Positions 1 through 8,804 of a DNA stretch of 64,000 nt are shown here, piece after piece. The translations under genes and the position numbers were made by a program. The first letter of the stretch is position 1. Every line of letters begins with the position of its first letter. Location of the stretch: NCBI GenBank assembly GCA_019429105.1, contig JAHYJE010000001.1, forward strand, positions 91,952-155,951, given 5' to 3'. The stretch comes from Syntrophobacterales bacterium (GTDB taxonomy: Bacteria > Desulfobacterota > Syntrophia > Syntrophales > UBA5619). The notes under the pieces are model-generated. The model ran no database searches. It was not told the DNA's origin and saw only the letters and a program-made list of their open reading frames with translations.

Positions 1-130
1 CATCGCCCGGGAACTGCTGCGCGATAATTTCCAGAGTGGTCAATAACGAACAATCGGCCTGCGGACCTCCCGGACAGGACGGGGCGCGTCCCGTACATAT
101 TTTGTGAACATCAAGCCCCGCTTTCATCAT
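1..130 (-). CDS. 5' part of an unidentified gene, cut by the window edge
   Basis: A minus-strand reading frame opens with two consecutive ATG codons at 130 and 127 and stays open for 43 codons to the window edge. A strong Shine-Dalgarno sequence, GGGAGG, lies 8 bases before the ATG, which is the main reason to believe it is a real start. The visible peptide contains three cysteines (a C-x6-C pair, then a third) and ends in a helical-looking stretch. I do not recognise the family. It diverges from the LysM gene. The call rests on the ribosome site and open frame only; most of the gene lies outside the window. Confidence 0.5.
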   Translation of the reverse strand, partial: MMKAGLDVHKICTGRAPSCPGGPQADCSLLTTLEIIAQQFPGD

Positions 131-192
131 TCGTTGTGCCTCCCGGGGCATGGGGGTTTATAGAGAAATGCCGGGCTAAAAAAGGAAAGTCT

Positions 193-1950
193 ATGAAAAG
201 TCGCGCTTGCCCGCTCACTGCTGGAAACAACCAAAGCAGCGGCCAGGGGAAAACCGCCCAAAAGCATGGATTTCACAAAAGAACCGGGCTGCCGGGCAGG
301 GGATCTTTAATTATTTTTCTCCTGCTTCTTCTTGCCTTTTTACCCTCGTCTTTCCTCGATGCCAGACAGGACGGCGCCCGCTTGAGTTTTCAAAAAACCA
401 TCGGCAGAGGCGCCGGTAAAATCCATGTGGTCAAAAAAGGCGAGTCTCTCCTCGCAATCCTCAAAAAAATACCCGGCGGCAAACCGGTTTCCCTGTCCCT
501 GGTTAGACGTTTGAATCCCGGATTGCGGGATATCAATAAAATATATCCCGGCCAAAAGATCGTTCTGCCGTCATCCGAACAAGCCGACTTTCCCTTGGCA
601 AACACACACCCAAAACAACAGAACGGCCAGAAACTGTCGCCCTATTTGATCAAGGAAAACGACTCTATCAGCAGGATACTCCTTGCCGAACTGAAACCGG
701 AAGGCAATGGCCGCCCGTTGACGCCGGAGGAGATAATTGAGACATACCGCAAAATCCTCAAATCAAATCCCGGTATAGCGGATATGAATAATCTCCCGGC
801 CGGACAGACGCTGCTTTTGCCCGCCGAGATGATCAGGGCTGAAGGAGCGGAATCCAAGCAATCTGCCCAAGAAACGCCCGCTGCCAAAACCCATCCGGCC
901 CTGCAGGCGCTTCTGCTCGAGATTAAACCGGTAATAGAGGGGATTAACGGCTCTCTCAACACTGCGGGAAGTTATTTCATTCCGCTACCGGGCGCCACTC
1001 AGATAAGCATCGACTCCTCGCTGATTCCTTCTGTAGAACTTGATGATGGAACAATAGTTTTTCTCGACTATGAAAACATACTGCCTAATGAAGTCAGGCA
1101 GTTGATCCACCAGTACTGGCGCAGCCATTATTTTCTGACAAACCTGGAAATGCAGAACCCAGCCGAAACATTGCGGGGAATCATCGGCCATGCGCAGAAT
1201 TACCGGATGACGCGCGTGGAAAAACCCTTGCTGGTGACAGCCAAGCCGGAGATCGCCGTCTTTCCCGACTGGCTCATCTCCGGCAACAGAAAAACGGATG
1301 GCGGCAGCTACCGTCAGGGTATTTTCCTGCTCGCTTTGGGCGAGCCGCCCTTGCCCGAAGCGGCAAAACTTTTTCTCGAACAAAACGGCCTTGCCGTCAC
1401 ACAGATCGCCAAAGAGAAAATCCTGCCTCATAGTCCCCCCGATAATTTACAGATAATCCGGGAAGATTTAAGCGGTCTTCAGGGGATCGCCCTTGCGGAG
1501 AGACTGCTAAAGGCTCTGGGAGAGCCAACCCAGCGCAAGGCAGAGGTGGCAATCTTCAAACAGGCCGAAAACGGCTTCAATCTTTTCATAACGGCAGATC
1601 TTCTGCTGCGCAAAGGCGAGCAAAAGCTGATATTGCATCCCCAAAAACTGCCCGACCAGTTCATGAAAATCCTCAAAAATTCAGGATTTGAGCTTCTTAC
1701 AATCGGAGAAAACGACAAGGGCCGGTCTCTTATCGAAGCGATGCTCCGGGGGGCGGGGCTGCCTGCCTCCTTCGGCTATTTTTCTTCCCGAATCCCCATG
1801 GAGGGGGTGAAAAGCCGGCTCAACATTTCGTTTTCCGCCATCAGCAGCGTAAAAGATGGCGAACAAATATATCTGACGGATTTCGACTTGCCTGCCTGGA
1901 TCTTGCCGATAATCTATAGCGGCCCCAAGGTTCTGGTCATCCGCTATTAA
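193..1950 (+). CDS. LysM-domain protein, membrane-anchored or secreted
   Basis: 585 residues from the ATG at 193, preferred over an upstream in-frame ATG at 136 because GGAAAG precedes it. A basic N-terminus is followed by one hydrophobic segment (about residues 35-55), an uncleaved anchor or signal peptide. Two LysM-type modules follow, around residues 75-130 and 150-210, each starting with the 'GES/NDS' pattern and ending in 'PGQ/AGQ' plus a short hydrophobic strand; LysM binds peptidoglycan glycan chains. The remaining roughly 370 residues match no family I know and contain no obvious catalytic motif. The protein probably sits in the periplasm against the cell wall. The next gene follows after a short gap on the same strand. 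Function beyond wall binding is unknown. Confidence 0.8.
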   Translation: MKSRACPLTAGNNQSSGQGKTAQKHGFHKRTGLPGRGSLIIFLLLLLAFLPSSFLDARQDGARLSFQKTIGRGAGKIHVVKKGESLLAILKKIPGGKPVSLSLVRRLNPGLRDINKIYPGQKIVLPSSEQADFPLANTHPKQQNGQKLSPYLIKENDSISRILLAELKPEGNGRPLTPEEIIETYRKILKSNPGIADMNNLPAGQTLLLPAEMIRAEGAESKQSAQETPAAKTHPALQALLLEIKPVIEGINGSLNTAGSYFIPLPGATQISIDSSLIPSVELDDGTIVFLDYENILPNEVRQLIHQYWRSHYFLTNLEMQNPAETLRGIIGHAQNYRMTRVEKPLLVTAKPEIAVFPDWLISGNRKTDGGSYRQGIFLLALGEPPLPEAAKLFLEQNGLAVTQIAKEKILPHSPPDNLQIIREDLSGLQGIALAERLLKALGEPTQRKAEVAIFKQAENGFNLFITADLLLRKGEQKLILHPQKLPDQFMKILKNSGFELLTIGENDKGRSLIEAMLRGAGLPASFGYFSSRIPMEGVKSRLNISFSAISSVKDGEQIYLTDFDLPAWILPIIYSGPKVLVIRY

Positions 1951-1986
1951 AAACAAATTTTAATCTTCATGAAAGGAACTGACAGC

Positions 1987-2964
1987 TTGAGCACAAAGGC
2001 AATTTTACTTTTCTCCGGGGGCTTAGACAGCATCCTTGCCAGCAGGATCATCGCCGACCAGGGAATAGAGGTCACCGGACTGACCTTCGAAACCCCTTTT
2101 TTCAGCGCCGCCCGGGCCAAGGCAACCGCCCTTCGGCTCGGCATCCCTCACGTGATTATGAACATAACGCAAGCGCATCTTGACATGCTCCACGCACCGC
2201 GTCACGGCTACGGCAAGAATATGAACCCCTGCATCGACTGCCATACACTTATGTTGAAAATCGCCGGACAGTTAATGGAAGAGACCGGGGCGAACTTTCT
2301 GTTCACCGGGGAGGTTGTGGGGCAAAGACCCATGTCCCAGGGGAAACAAACCCTCATCATGATAGCCAAAAACGCCGGTCTTTCCGGCCGCCTGCTTCGC
2401 CCCCTGTCTGCAAAGCTCCTTCCGGAAACGGAACCGGAACTTACCGGCAAGGTGGATCGCAACCGTCTTCTTGATTTCCAGGGAAGAGGCCGCAAACGGC
2501 AGATCGAGCTGGCCAACAGTTTAGGCATCGCCTCCTGGCCGTCGCCGGCCGGGGGCTGCCTGCTGACAGACCCGATATTCTCCAAGCGGCTGCGCGACCT
2601 TTTCGCGCATGCTCCCCAATACCGCATCCGGGACATAGAACTGCTGAAAACTGGCCGGCACCTGCGGCTGCGCGACAATATAAAGGCCATAGTCGGCAGA
2701 AATTCAAGCGAAAACGATCTGATCGAGGGTATGGCGGAACCGGAAGACGCGCTCATCCGCGTAAATGACTTTCCGGGGCCTACCGTCCTTGTACCCTACG
2801 GAGGCGATGCAGAAACGCGCTCCCTCGCCGGTCGGATTTGCCTCCGCTACAGCGATGCGCCTCGCAACCAGGAGATTTTCGTCACCTGCCTGCAAAATGG
2901 AATTTCATCGTCGTTAAAGTCAATCGCCCTGCCGCCGGAGGCCTCGGCAGGGATGATGATCTGA
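1987..2964 (+). CDS. PP-loop ATPase, ThiI/MnmA-like tRNA thiolation family
   Basis: The N-terminus carries the PP-loop SGGLDS, the ATP-pyrophosphatase signature that adenylates a substrate carbonyl. Further in is a NPCIDCH stretch typical of the MnmA/ThiI-like tRNA sulfur-transfer group, plus GEVVGQRPMSQ and a PAGGC(L)LT segment that supplies another cysteine. It therefore probably activates a tRNA base for thiolation in the cytoplasm, but the exact nucleoside cannot be told. At about 325 residues it lacks the THUMP domain of full ThiI. The start is a choice between ATG at 1969 without a ribosome site and TTG at 1987, which has AAGGA nine bases before it and gives the family's usual short leader; I chose TTG. 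Confidence 0.75.
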   Translation: MSTKAILLFSGGLDSILASRIIADQGIEVTGLTFETPFFSAARAKATALRLGIPHVIMNITQAHLDMLHAPRHGYGKNMNPCIDCHTLMLKIAGQLMEETGANFLFTGEVVGQRPMSQGKQTLIMIAKNAGLSGRLLRPLSAKLLPETEPELTGKVDRNRLLDFQGRGRKRQIELANSLGIASWPSPAGGCLLTDPIFSKRLRDLFAHAPQYRIRDIELLKTGRHLRLRDNIKAIVGRNSSENDLIEGMAEPEDALIRVNDFPGPTVLVPYGGDAETRSLAGRICLRYSDAPRNQEIFVTCLQNGISSSLKSIALPPEASAGMMI

Positions 2965-2974
2965 TCTTCCGCAA

Positions 2975-4531
2975 TCATTCAGCAGACGGCTGATGGGAGG
3001 GGCGGAGCAGATCCCTGACCCTTTTAATCGGGGCAAACGTGGCTGGTGGGACCTCGAGAAAAATTGTATTCCAGAAGGCCATGGAACCATTCCAGAGTCC
3101 CGGTCTTTCCAATGCAAGAATGTCCCTTCCCTTCTCCGCTTTTCTGGTGATAATGGATGTTTCCTGATCGACAAAATCGGCCAGCCTGAATTTGCGCCCC
3201 CGGTAATCACGCAGTCCGCAGACGAGGTCCACCGGATTAAAATGGGTTGAGGAAGACCAGACAGCCAACTGTTCTTGATCCTCCCTGTCTATCTGCACCT
3301 CTTCCACAATTTGCAAGGAAGGAACGCAGGCGCCTCCCCGGCTTTCCACCCAAAAAGGGCCGCCGCCCGGTTCGCCCTCGTTTTTTACCATCCCGCAGAC
3401 ACGCAGCGGCCGGTTTAATTTATCGAACAGGAAATGGCGTTTTTCGCCCTCCGTCAGACTCCCGAAAACAGACGGCAGGGGGATATTCAACTTTTCCCGG
3501 CAGAATTCTGCGATCCCGGGAATTTCTTTCCCGGCAGGATTGGGATTTTCGAGAACCAGCAAATTGTGGAACAACTCCGCCTGCACAGTAAGCAAGTAAC
3601 CGGCCAGCAATTTTTTCCAGAGAACCGTCTCTTCCTTATAACGGTCAACTACGACATTATCGATATTTTTTATGAAGACGATATCCGCATCCAGGCTGTC
3701 GAGATTCATCAACAGCGCCCCGTGCCCCGACGGCCTGAAGAGAAGCTCCCCTTTTTCATCACGAAAAGGGCGCCCGGCAAGATCGACGGCAAGCGTGTTG
3801 GTGGCAGGATTCTGTATGGAGATATCAAAATCAAACACCGTGTCAAAGCGGACCTCGTAATCCCGGATGACCTGCAGAAGTCTTTCCCGCACCATCTTTT
3901 CGTGGTCGCCGGAGACGGTGAAATGGATGCGGGCGATCCTGTTCTCATCCCGCACATACAGAGCCGCCTCGACTAAGTGTTCCTCGATGGCGGTTCTTGT
4001 GCAATCGGGGTAATGGTGAAATTTGAGGAGGGCCTTGGGAAGGCTCCCCAAATTCAACCCCTTGTCAGTCAGGATGCAGTCAAGTAACTCCGCATACCGG
4101 CAGCTTGTAATCATTTGCGCAAGGGACATGCCTATATCGGCAAGAACTTTTTCCAGATCCGAAGAAAACGCGTAACTGTTGAGGGAGAGACGAAAGTTTT
4201 CCTCTTCCTCTCGCTCCCCAAACCCCCCCTTCGCCAATGCTGCGTGCCACTCATGAAACATCCGGCTTGCCGCCCCGGAGGCAGGCACAAACTTCAACAG
4301 GCGGCCATCTTCCCGCGCCGCTTCGCAGACCTCCATTAGCCGGGGACGCCCTTCATCGGCAAGGACAGCGATCCCGTCTCCTATGGTGCAGGGCCTGAGC
4401 AAACGCACCGGGGAGACCCCTTCGCGAAAGATTGCGAGCTGCCTTTCGACCGCTTCAATGGTAAGCCCCGCAGAGGCAATTGCCCCCCGGTCCTTCTCTG
4501 ACCAGCCGCCGCTCCTCTGTTCTCCGGTCAT
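2975..4531 (-). CDS. DUF4301 family protein
   Basis: 518 residues. The segment FVPASGAASRMF near residue 85 and the RPLRVCGMVKNEGEPGGGPFW-type stretch in the C-terminal third are what I associate with the DUF4301 family, whose nucleotide-sugar-transferase-like look (SGAASR loop) has no assigned reaction as far as I know. ATG at 4531 is preceded by AAGGGGG, a better start than an upstream TTG at 4558. It lies 36 bases downstream of the tolC-like gene on the same strand, so the two probably share a transcript, although no functional link is evident. The 3' end converges on the PP-loop gene with a gap of only about 10 bases. Confidence 0.7.
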   Translation of the reverse strand: MTGEQRSGGWSEKDRGAIASAGLTIEAVERQLAIFREGVSPVRLLRPCTIGDGIAVLADEGRPRLMEVCEAAREDGRLLKFVPASGAASRMFHEWHAALAKGGFGEREEEENFRLSLNSYAFSSDLEKVLADIGMSLAQMITSCRYAELLDCILTDKGLNLGSLPKALLKFHHYPDCTRTAIEEHLVEAALYVRDENRIARIHFTVSGDHEKMVRERLLQVIRDYEVRFDTVFDFDISIQNPATNTLAVDLAGRPFRDEKGELLFRPSGHGALLMNLDSLDADIVFIKNIDNVVVDRYKEETVLWKKLLAGYLLTVQAELFHNLLVLENPNPAGKEIPGIAEFCREKLNIPLPSVFGSLTEGEKRHFLFDKLNRPLRVCGMVKNEGEPGGGPFWVESRGGACVPSLQIVEEVQIDREDQEQLAVWSSSTHFNPVDLVCGLRDYRGRKFRLADFVDQETSIITRKAEKGRDILALERPGLWNGSMAFWNTIFLEVPPATFAPIKRVRDLLRPSHQPSAE

Positions 4532-4567
4532 TTTTCCCCCTTTGCCCTTTTCCTGCAATTTTTTCCG

Positions 4568-5932
4568 CTACCGACCAGTTCTGACGGCGGCGCCCATTGC
4601 CCGATCCAACCGCGCCTTCGCCATGTTAAGATCGCCGAGATAGTTCTGATAATCGGACAGGGCCGCAGTCAGAATGGTCTGGGCGTCTATCACATCCGTG
4701 GCGGTTCCTACCTGCTCGCTGTACCTTTCCGTGTTGATCCGAAAGTTTTCTTCCGCCTGCTCGATCGCTTTTTTTGCCACCGGCAACTGTTTTTGCGCCT
4801 CGCCGAATAAAAGATAACTGCTTTTTACCTCCAGGGCTATCTGCTCCCGCAGACCGGCAAGCAGATCAGCGGCCTGATTTTCACGACTTTTCCCGGCGTC
4901 AACGCGGTCTTTGGTTTTTCCCCACTCCCAGAAAGTCCAGTTCGCAACCGCCATGACGTACCAGTTTTCCTGATCGCGGTAGTCGCTCCCTGCCACCCCC
5001 GGCGTGTCCCCGTACCGTGCGTAATTTCCCGAAAGAGATAGATTCGGGTAGTATTCGCTTTTGGCCTGTTTTACCAGAATTTTCGCCTGATTCCACCTGA
5101 GTTGATAAGCTTGTATCTCCGGACGGCGCGCCAAGGCGGCGGCTATGCAGGCATCAAGGGGTTCAACGGCAACGGCTTTTGTCAAGCTGTCCTCGATAGT
5201 TGCCGGGGAGTTGATCTTCCTCCTGAGCAAGGTGTTGAATCTTGCTTTCGCCAACTCCACGCCGTTTTCTGCCCGCAGCAGGGATTGTCTGCCCGCCGCC
5301 AGTTCAACCTCCGCCCGCAGCAGATCGTTGCGGGGAATAATTCCGGTCTCGTAAAAAGCGCTGGCGGCGTCACGATGGGCGGTCAACCTTTTAAGCGCCT
5401 GGACCGCAACCTCCACCGCCCGCTGAGCCTTCAGGATGTTGAAGTAGGCGATCCTTACCTCGTAAACGACATCCAGAATCGTCTGCTGCTCGTTCAGGCG
5501 GGCTATTTCAGCGCCGACCTGACTGGCCTCGTAACCGGCAGCAATCCCTCCCCCCGCGTAAAGAGGTTGCCTGACCTCAACGTTCCAGTTGTAATTGTTT
5601 TTCGTGCCGGTGGCAAGTCTCTGGGCAGGCGGCGCGCCGGGCAGGGTGAAGGAAAGGTCCGGGAAAAGAAAACTTGGCTCTTCGTTTAACCTTGTATAGC
5701 TGTAAGAAGTGCTGAACTTCGGAAGAAACCCGGTAAAAGCCTCCCTCTGCACAGCCTCGGCCCCGAACACCCCTTCCTTGGCCGAGTTGACTCGCAGGCT
5801 TTGCTTTATGGCGATTTCAACGCTTTCGGAAAGCGTCATGAATCCGGCGTCAGCCGCGTCAGCAATACCGCTCGTCAATGCGACAAACACGATATAAATA
5901 ATGGTTCTCCCCCAAAAACAGCAGCTCCGCAT
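4568..5932 (-). CDS. TolC family outer-membrane efflux protein
   Basis: 454 residues with an N-terminal signal peptide (hydrophobic to about residue 25, ending near ADA). Two repeated halves rich in long heptad-like helices, with the usual LNEAEQ-like loops, LARRPEIQAYQLRWNQA and a final SDYQNYLGDLNMAKARL helix, match TolC/OprM-type trimers that form outer-membrane exit ducts for ABC or RND exporters. ATG at 5932 has AGGGG before it; an in-frame TTG lies at 5950. No inner-membrane pump or adaptor gene is adjacent, so the partner must be elsewhere. Divergent from the nuo operon; its promoter region is shared with nuo (see 6002-6040). Confidence 0.85.
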   Translation of the reverse strand: MRSCCFWGRTIIYIVFVALTSGIADAADAGFMTLSESVEIAIKQSLRVNSAKEGVFGAEAVQREAFTGFLPKFSTSYSYTRLNEEPSFLFPDLSFTLPGAPPAQRLATGTKNNYNWNVEVRQPLYAGGGIAAGYEASQVGAEIARLNEQQTILDVVYEVRIAYFNILKAQRAVEVAVQALKRLTAHRDAASAFYETGIIPRNDLLRAEVELAAGRQSLLRAENGVELAKARFNTLLRRKINSPATIEDSLTKAVAVEPLDACIAAALARRPEIQAYQLRWNQAKILVKQAKSEYYPNLSLSGNYARYGDTPGVAGSDYRDQENWYVMAVANWTFWEWGKTKDRVDAGKSRENQAADLLAGLREQIALEVKSSYLLFGEAQKQLPVAKKAIEQAEENFRINTERYSEQVGTATDVIDAQTILTAALSDYQNYLGDLNMAKARLDRAMGAAVRTGR

Positions 5933-6001
5933 CTTTTCTGTTCCCCTCAAAAACGTGATTGCCTATAACGCACGGGTTTTTCATGCGTTCAAAACATTTT
6001 T

Positions 6002-6063
6002 TTGTCAAGCTGAAAAACTGATGAAATTTTTGCTTGACAAGACGATAACCTTCGGTGTAGCAA
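6002..6063. promoter_or_regulatory. Divergent promoter region of tolC-like gene and nuo operon
   Basis: A perfect 9-bp inverted repeat, TTGTCAAGC at 6002-6010 and GCTTGACAA at 6032-6040, contains a TTGACA -35 box on each strand, pointing outward. Rightward, TAGCAA at 6058-6063 is a modest -10 box at an 18-base spacing; leftward the -10 is poor. The gap 5933-6228 holds no other gene that I can support. The nuo leader would be about 155 bases long. Confidence 0.4.
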
Positions 6064-6228
6064 GGCACCGCTTTCAGGTGGGAGCAGCCGCTCCTGATGA
6101 TTGGGAAAAAGCGATGGTCTCAAGCAATCGCCTTTCTGTCATCCGCGACCTGAGATATGCGATGAAAACCCGTCCGGCGCCAGTTCGATATTTCCTGCGC
6201 TGAACTTTTACAAAAGGGGTTCTAAAGC

Positions 6229-6582
6229 ATGGCCGATTATATTCCAATTCTGATAATTATCGTTTTTGCACTTCTGATCGCATGCCTCATTGTCGGCGCT
6301 TCCTTCATCCTGGGAAACAAAATCTCTCAAAAAACAAAACTTGACACATATGAATGCGGAATGCGGACAGTCGGGCCGACCCGCATGAAGATGAATATCC
6401 GTTATTATCTGACCGCAATGCTGTTTTTGATCTTCGATATCGAAATCATGTTTCTTTATCCCTGGGCCTTGGTTACAGGGAGTCTCAAGCTGTTCGGATT
6501 TCTGGAGATGCTGTTTTTTGTAGTCATTCTCCTCGTCGGTTATCTGTATGTATGGAAGAAAGGGGCCTTGGAATGGGAGTAG
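6229..6582 (+). CDS. nuoA: NADH-quinone oxidoreductase subunit A
   Basis: 117 residues with three membrane helices and the conserved loop [24 protein letters not shown], followed by [13 protein letters not shown], both diagnostic of NuoA. The subunit sits in the complex I membrane arm at the base of the peripheral arm beside the quinone cavity and helps the cysteine loop switch conformation in the catalytic cycle. It is the first gene of a thirteen-gene nuo operon and its 3' end overlaps the start of nuoB by 10 bases. Confidence 0.96.
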   Translation: MADYIPILIIIVFALLIACLIVGASFILGNKISQKTKLDTYECGMRTVGPTRMKMNIRYYLTAMLFLIFDIEIMFLYPWALVTGSLKLFGFLEMLFFVVILLVGYLYVWKKGALEWE

Positions 6583-7067
6583 AAGTTGCCGCGCCCGCCA
6601 CTGTGCAAGAAGTTATCAACTGGGCAAGGAAAAATTCAATCTGGCCGGTTACGTTCGGGCTCGCTTGCTGCGCCCTCGAAATGATGGTTGCCAGTTCCGC
6701 CACCTATGACATCTCCCGCTTCGGCGCCGAGGTTTTTCGCCCCTCCCCCCGCCAGACGGACCTGATGATCGTCGCCGGAACACTAACCAAGAAGATGGCG
6801 CCGATTCTGAGGCGGATTTACGAACAGATGCCGGAGCCCAAGTGGGTCATAGCGTACGGCGCATGCGCCTGCAGCGGCGGGATATTTCAGTCCTACAGTG
6901 TTGTGCAGGGGGTCGATCAGATTGTCCCCGTCGATGTTTATGTGCCCGGCTGTCCGCCCCGCCCGGAGGGATTGCTGAAGGCAATAATCGAACTGCAGAA
7001 AAAGATAGCTGTGGAACCAGCCGGACAGAGAAATCTGGTCAGCTTGCCTTGGGGGAACAATGGATAG
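6573..7067 (+). CDS. nuoB: NADH-quinone oxidoreductase subunit B (cluster N2)
   Basis: 164 residues. [11 protein letters not shown] gives the adjacent cysteine pair, ACACSGGIF the third ligand and VPGCPPRPE the fourth of the [4Fe-4S] cluster N2, the last centre before the quinone. The start is ATG 6573 within the end of nuoA; an open frame extends upstream to 6354 but that is antiparallel-frame run-through of nuoA. NuoB and NuoD together form the quinone-reducing site. The end overlaps nuoC by 8 bases, which suggests translational coupling. Confidence 0.96.
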   Translation: MGVEVAAPATVQEVINWARKNSIWPVTFGLACCALEMMVASSATYDISRFGAEVFRPSPRQTDLMIVAGTLTKKMAPILRRIYEQMPEPKWVIAYGACACSGGIFQSYSVVQGVDQIVPVDVYVPGCPPRPEGLLKAIIELQKKIAVEPAGQRNLVSLPWGNNG

Positions 7068-7551
7068 TCGCTCAGCCGGTAATCTGTTAAAGGAAAAATT
7101 CCCGCAGGCAGTCGCGGGAATCGAGGAGTTCAGGGGGGAAACAACCGTTACTGTTGAAGCGCCAAATCTCTTCGAGGTCATGACGTTTCTCCGGGAAAAT
7201 ACCGAGCTTGCCTATGACATGCTCATCGACCAGGCGGGGGTTGATTTTCCCGGCCAGAGTCCCCGTTTCACCATTGCCTACCTGCTGCACAGCATGAAGT
7301 TCAATAACAGGCTCCGGATAAAAATAAAAGTAGCCGCAGACGTTGCAGTTGATTCAGTCAGCGCTATCTGGAAGGCGGCAAACTGGATGGAACGCGAAAC
7401 AGCGGAGATGTTCGGAATAACATTCAAAAATCATCCCAATCCGCAGCATATCTTATTGCCCGATGACTTTGTCGGCTACCCTTTACGGAAGGATTACGAC
7501 GTCAAGGGGCCCAATTTCGATCAACCGTTCCAGGTCTGTTTGGACGAATAA
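7060..7551 (+). CDS. nuoC: NADH-quinone oxidoreductase subunit C
   Basis: 163 residues. The core [12 protein letters not shown] and the C-terminal signature [20 protein letters not shown]...LRKDY are the 30-kDa subunit pattern. It lies in the peripheral arm of complex I against NuoD and NuoB and is structural. Here nuoC and nuoD are separate genes, unlike the fused nuoCD of E. coli. Start ATG 7060 overlaps the end of nuoB. Confidence 0.95.
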   Translation: MDSRSAGNLLKEKFPQAVAGIEEFRGETTVTVEAPNLFEVMTFLRENTELAYDMLIDQAGVDFPGQSPRFTIAYLLHSMKFNNRLRIKIKVAADVAVDSVSAIWKAANWMERETAEMFGITFKNHPNPQHILLPDDFVGYPLRKDYDVKGPNFDQPFQVCLDE

Positions 7552-7579
7552 AAAGAGACTTTTTGAGGACATCAAAGCG

Positions 7580-8755
7580 ATGGCTGAATCACGCACCATG
7601 ACAATCAATATGGGACCGCAGCATCCTGCAACCCACGGCGTGCTGAGGGTGCTTGTGGAGCTTGACGGGGAGAACGTCGCCAAGTCGGAACCTCACATCG
7701 GGTATCTGCACCGGGGAATCGAGAAGCTCTTCGAAACGATGACCTGGCGTCAGGGACTGCCGCTCACGGACCGGCTGGACTACACCAGCGGCATCTCCAA
7801 CAATCTCGCCTATTGCCTCGCAGTAGAAAAACTCCTTGACATCAAGATTCCCCCAAGAGCCCAGTATTTAAGGGTGATGATGGCCGAGCTGCAGCGAATC
7901 GCCGCTCATCTGCTGTGGCTGGGAACTCACGCCCTTGACCTCGGGGCCATGACTGTACTTTTCTATACATTCCGGGAACGGGAGACCGTCCTGGAGATCC
8001 TGGAACTGGCAACCGGCGCGCGCATAACGCCGAGTTTTATCCGCATCGGCGGGCTTGCCGACGACATTCCCGATGACTTTCTTCCCCGCGTGACGGCGTT
8101 CATCGAGGAATTGCCGAAACGGATCGATGATTACGAAACCCTGCTGACCAAAAACCCGATCTGGAAGCGGCGGACGATGAATGTCGCGGCGATGTCGGCA
8201 GAGGATTGCATCAACTACGGGGTGACCGGCCCGGTGCTGCGGGCCTCCGGCGTCAACTACGACGTCAGAAAGGCCTATCCCTATTCGAGTTACGAGGATT
8301 TCGACTTCGAAGTGCCGCTGGGGAAAAACGGCGACGTCTATGACCGCTATCTGGTAAGGCTCATCGAGATGCGTCAGTCAGGGCGGATCGTCAAGCAGGC
8401 CGTCGAGAGACTCCCCGCCGGCCCTGTCGGCGCCGTGGACGCGCTTCAGATCGTTCCCCCCGCCAAACAGGATGTGCAAACTGATATAGCGTCTCTCATC
8501 AGACACTTCAAGATCATGCAGGAGGGCTTTGAACCGCCTCCCGGAGAGGTTTATGCATCCATTGAATCATCGAAGGGCGAGCTGGGCTTTTACGTTGTCA
8601 GCGATGGCTCCAACAAACCCTGCCGGGTAAGGATAAGGCCGCCTTCCTTTATCAATCTCGCCGCCCTGCCGAAGATGATCGACGGGGTTCTGGTAGCGGA
8701 TATTGTCGCCGCCATCGGCAGCATTGACATCGTTTTGGGTGAGATCGACCGGTAG
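7580..8755 (+). CDS. nuoD: NADH-quinone oxidoreductase subunit D (49 kDa)
   Basis: 391 residues from ATG 7580, with GAGG some 11 bases before. The N-terminus TMTINMGPQHPATHGVLRV and the following EPHIGYLHRGIEKL are the NuoD signature; the His in the GPQHPATHG loop lines the quinone-head pocket together with a Tyr further on (DRLDYTSG). The protein descends from the NiFe-hydrogenase large subunit but lacks the cysteine pairs that hold Ni, as expected for true complex I. The gene is 28 bases after nuoC. Confidence 0.96.
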   Translation: MAESRTMTINMGPQHPATHGVLRVLVELDGENVAKSEPHIGYLHRGIEKLFETMTWRQGLPLTDRLDYTSGISNNLAYCLAVEKLLDIKIPPRAQYLRVMMAELQRIAAHLLWLGTHALDLGAMTVLFYTFRERETVLEILELATGARITPSFIRIGGLADDIPDDFLPRVTAFIEELPKRIDDYETLLTKNPIWKRRTMNVAAMSAEDCINYGVTGPVLRASGVNYDVRKAYPYSSYEDFDFEVPLGKNGDVYDRYLVRLIEMRQSGRIVKQAVERLPAGPVGAVDALQIVPPAKQDVQTDIASLIRHFKIMQEGFEPPPGEVYASIESSKGELGFYVVSDGSNKPCRVRIRPPSFINLAALPKMIDGVLVADIVAAIGSIDIVLGEIDR

Positions 8756-8804
8756 GGCGTAATAACGGGTTCGCTACCGTAAAGCTTCGTATTTTGAGAG
8801 AGCA

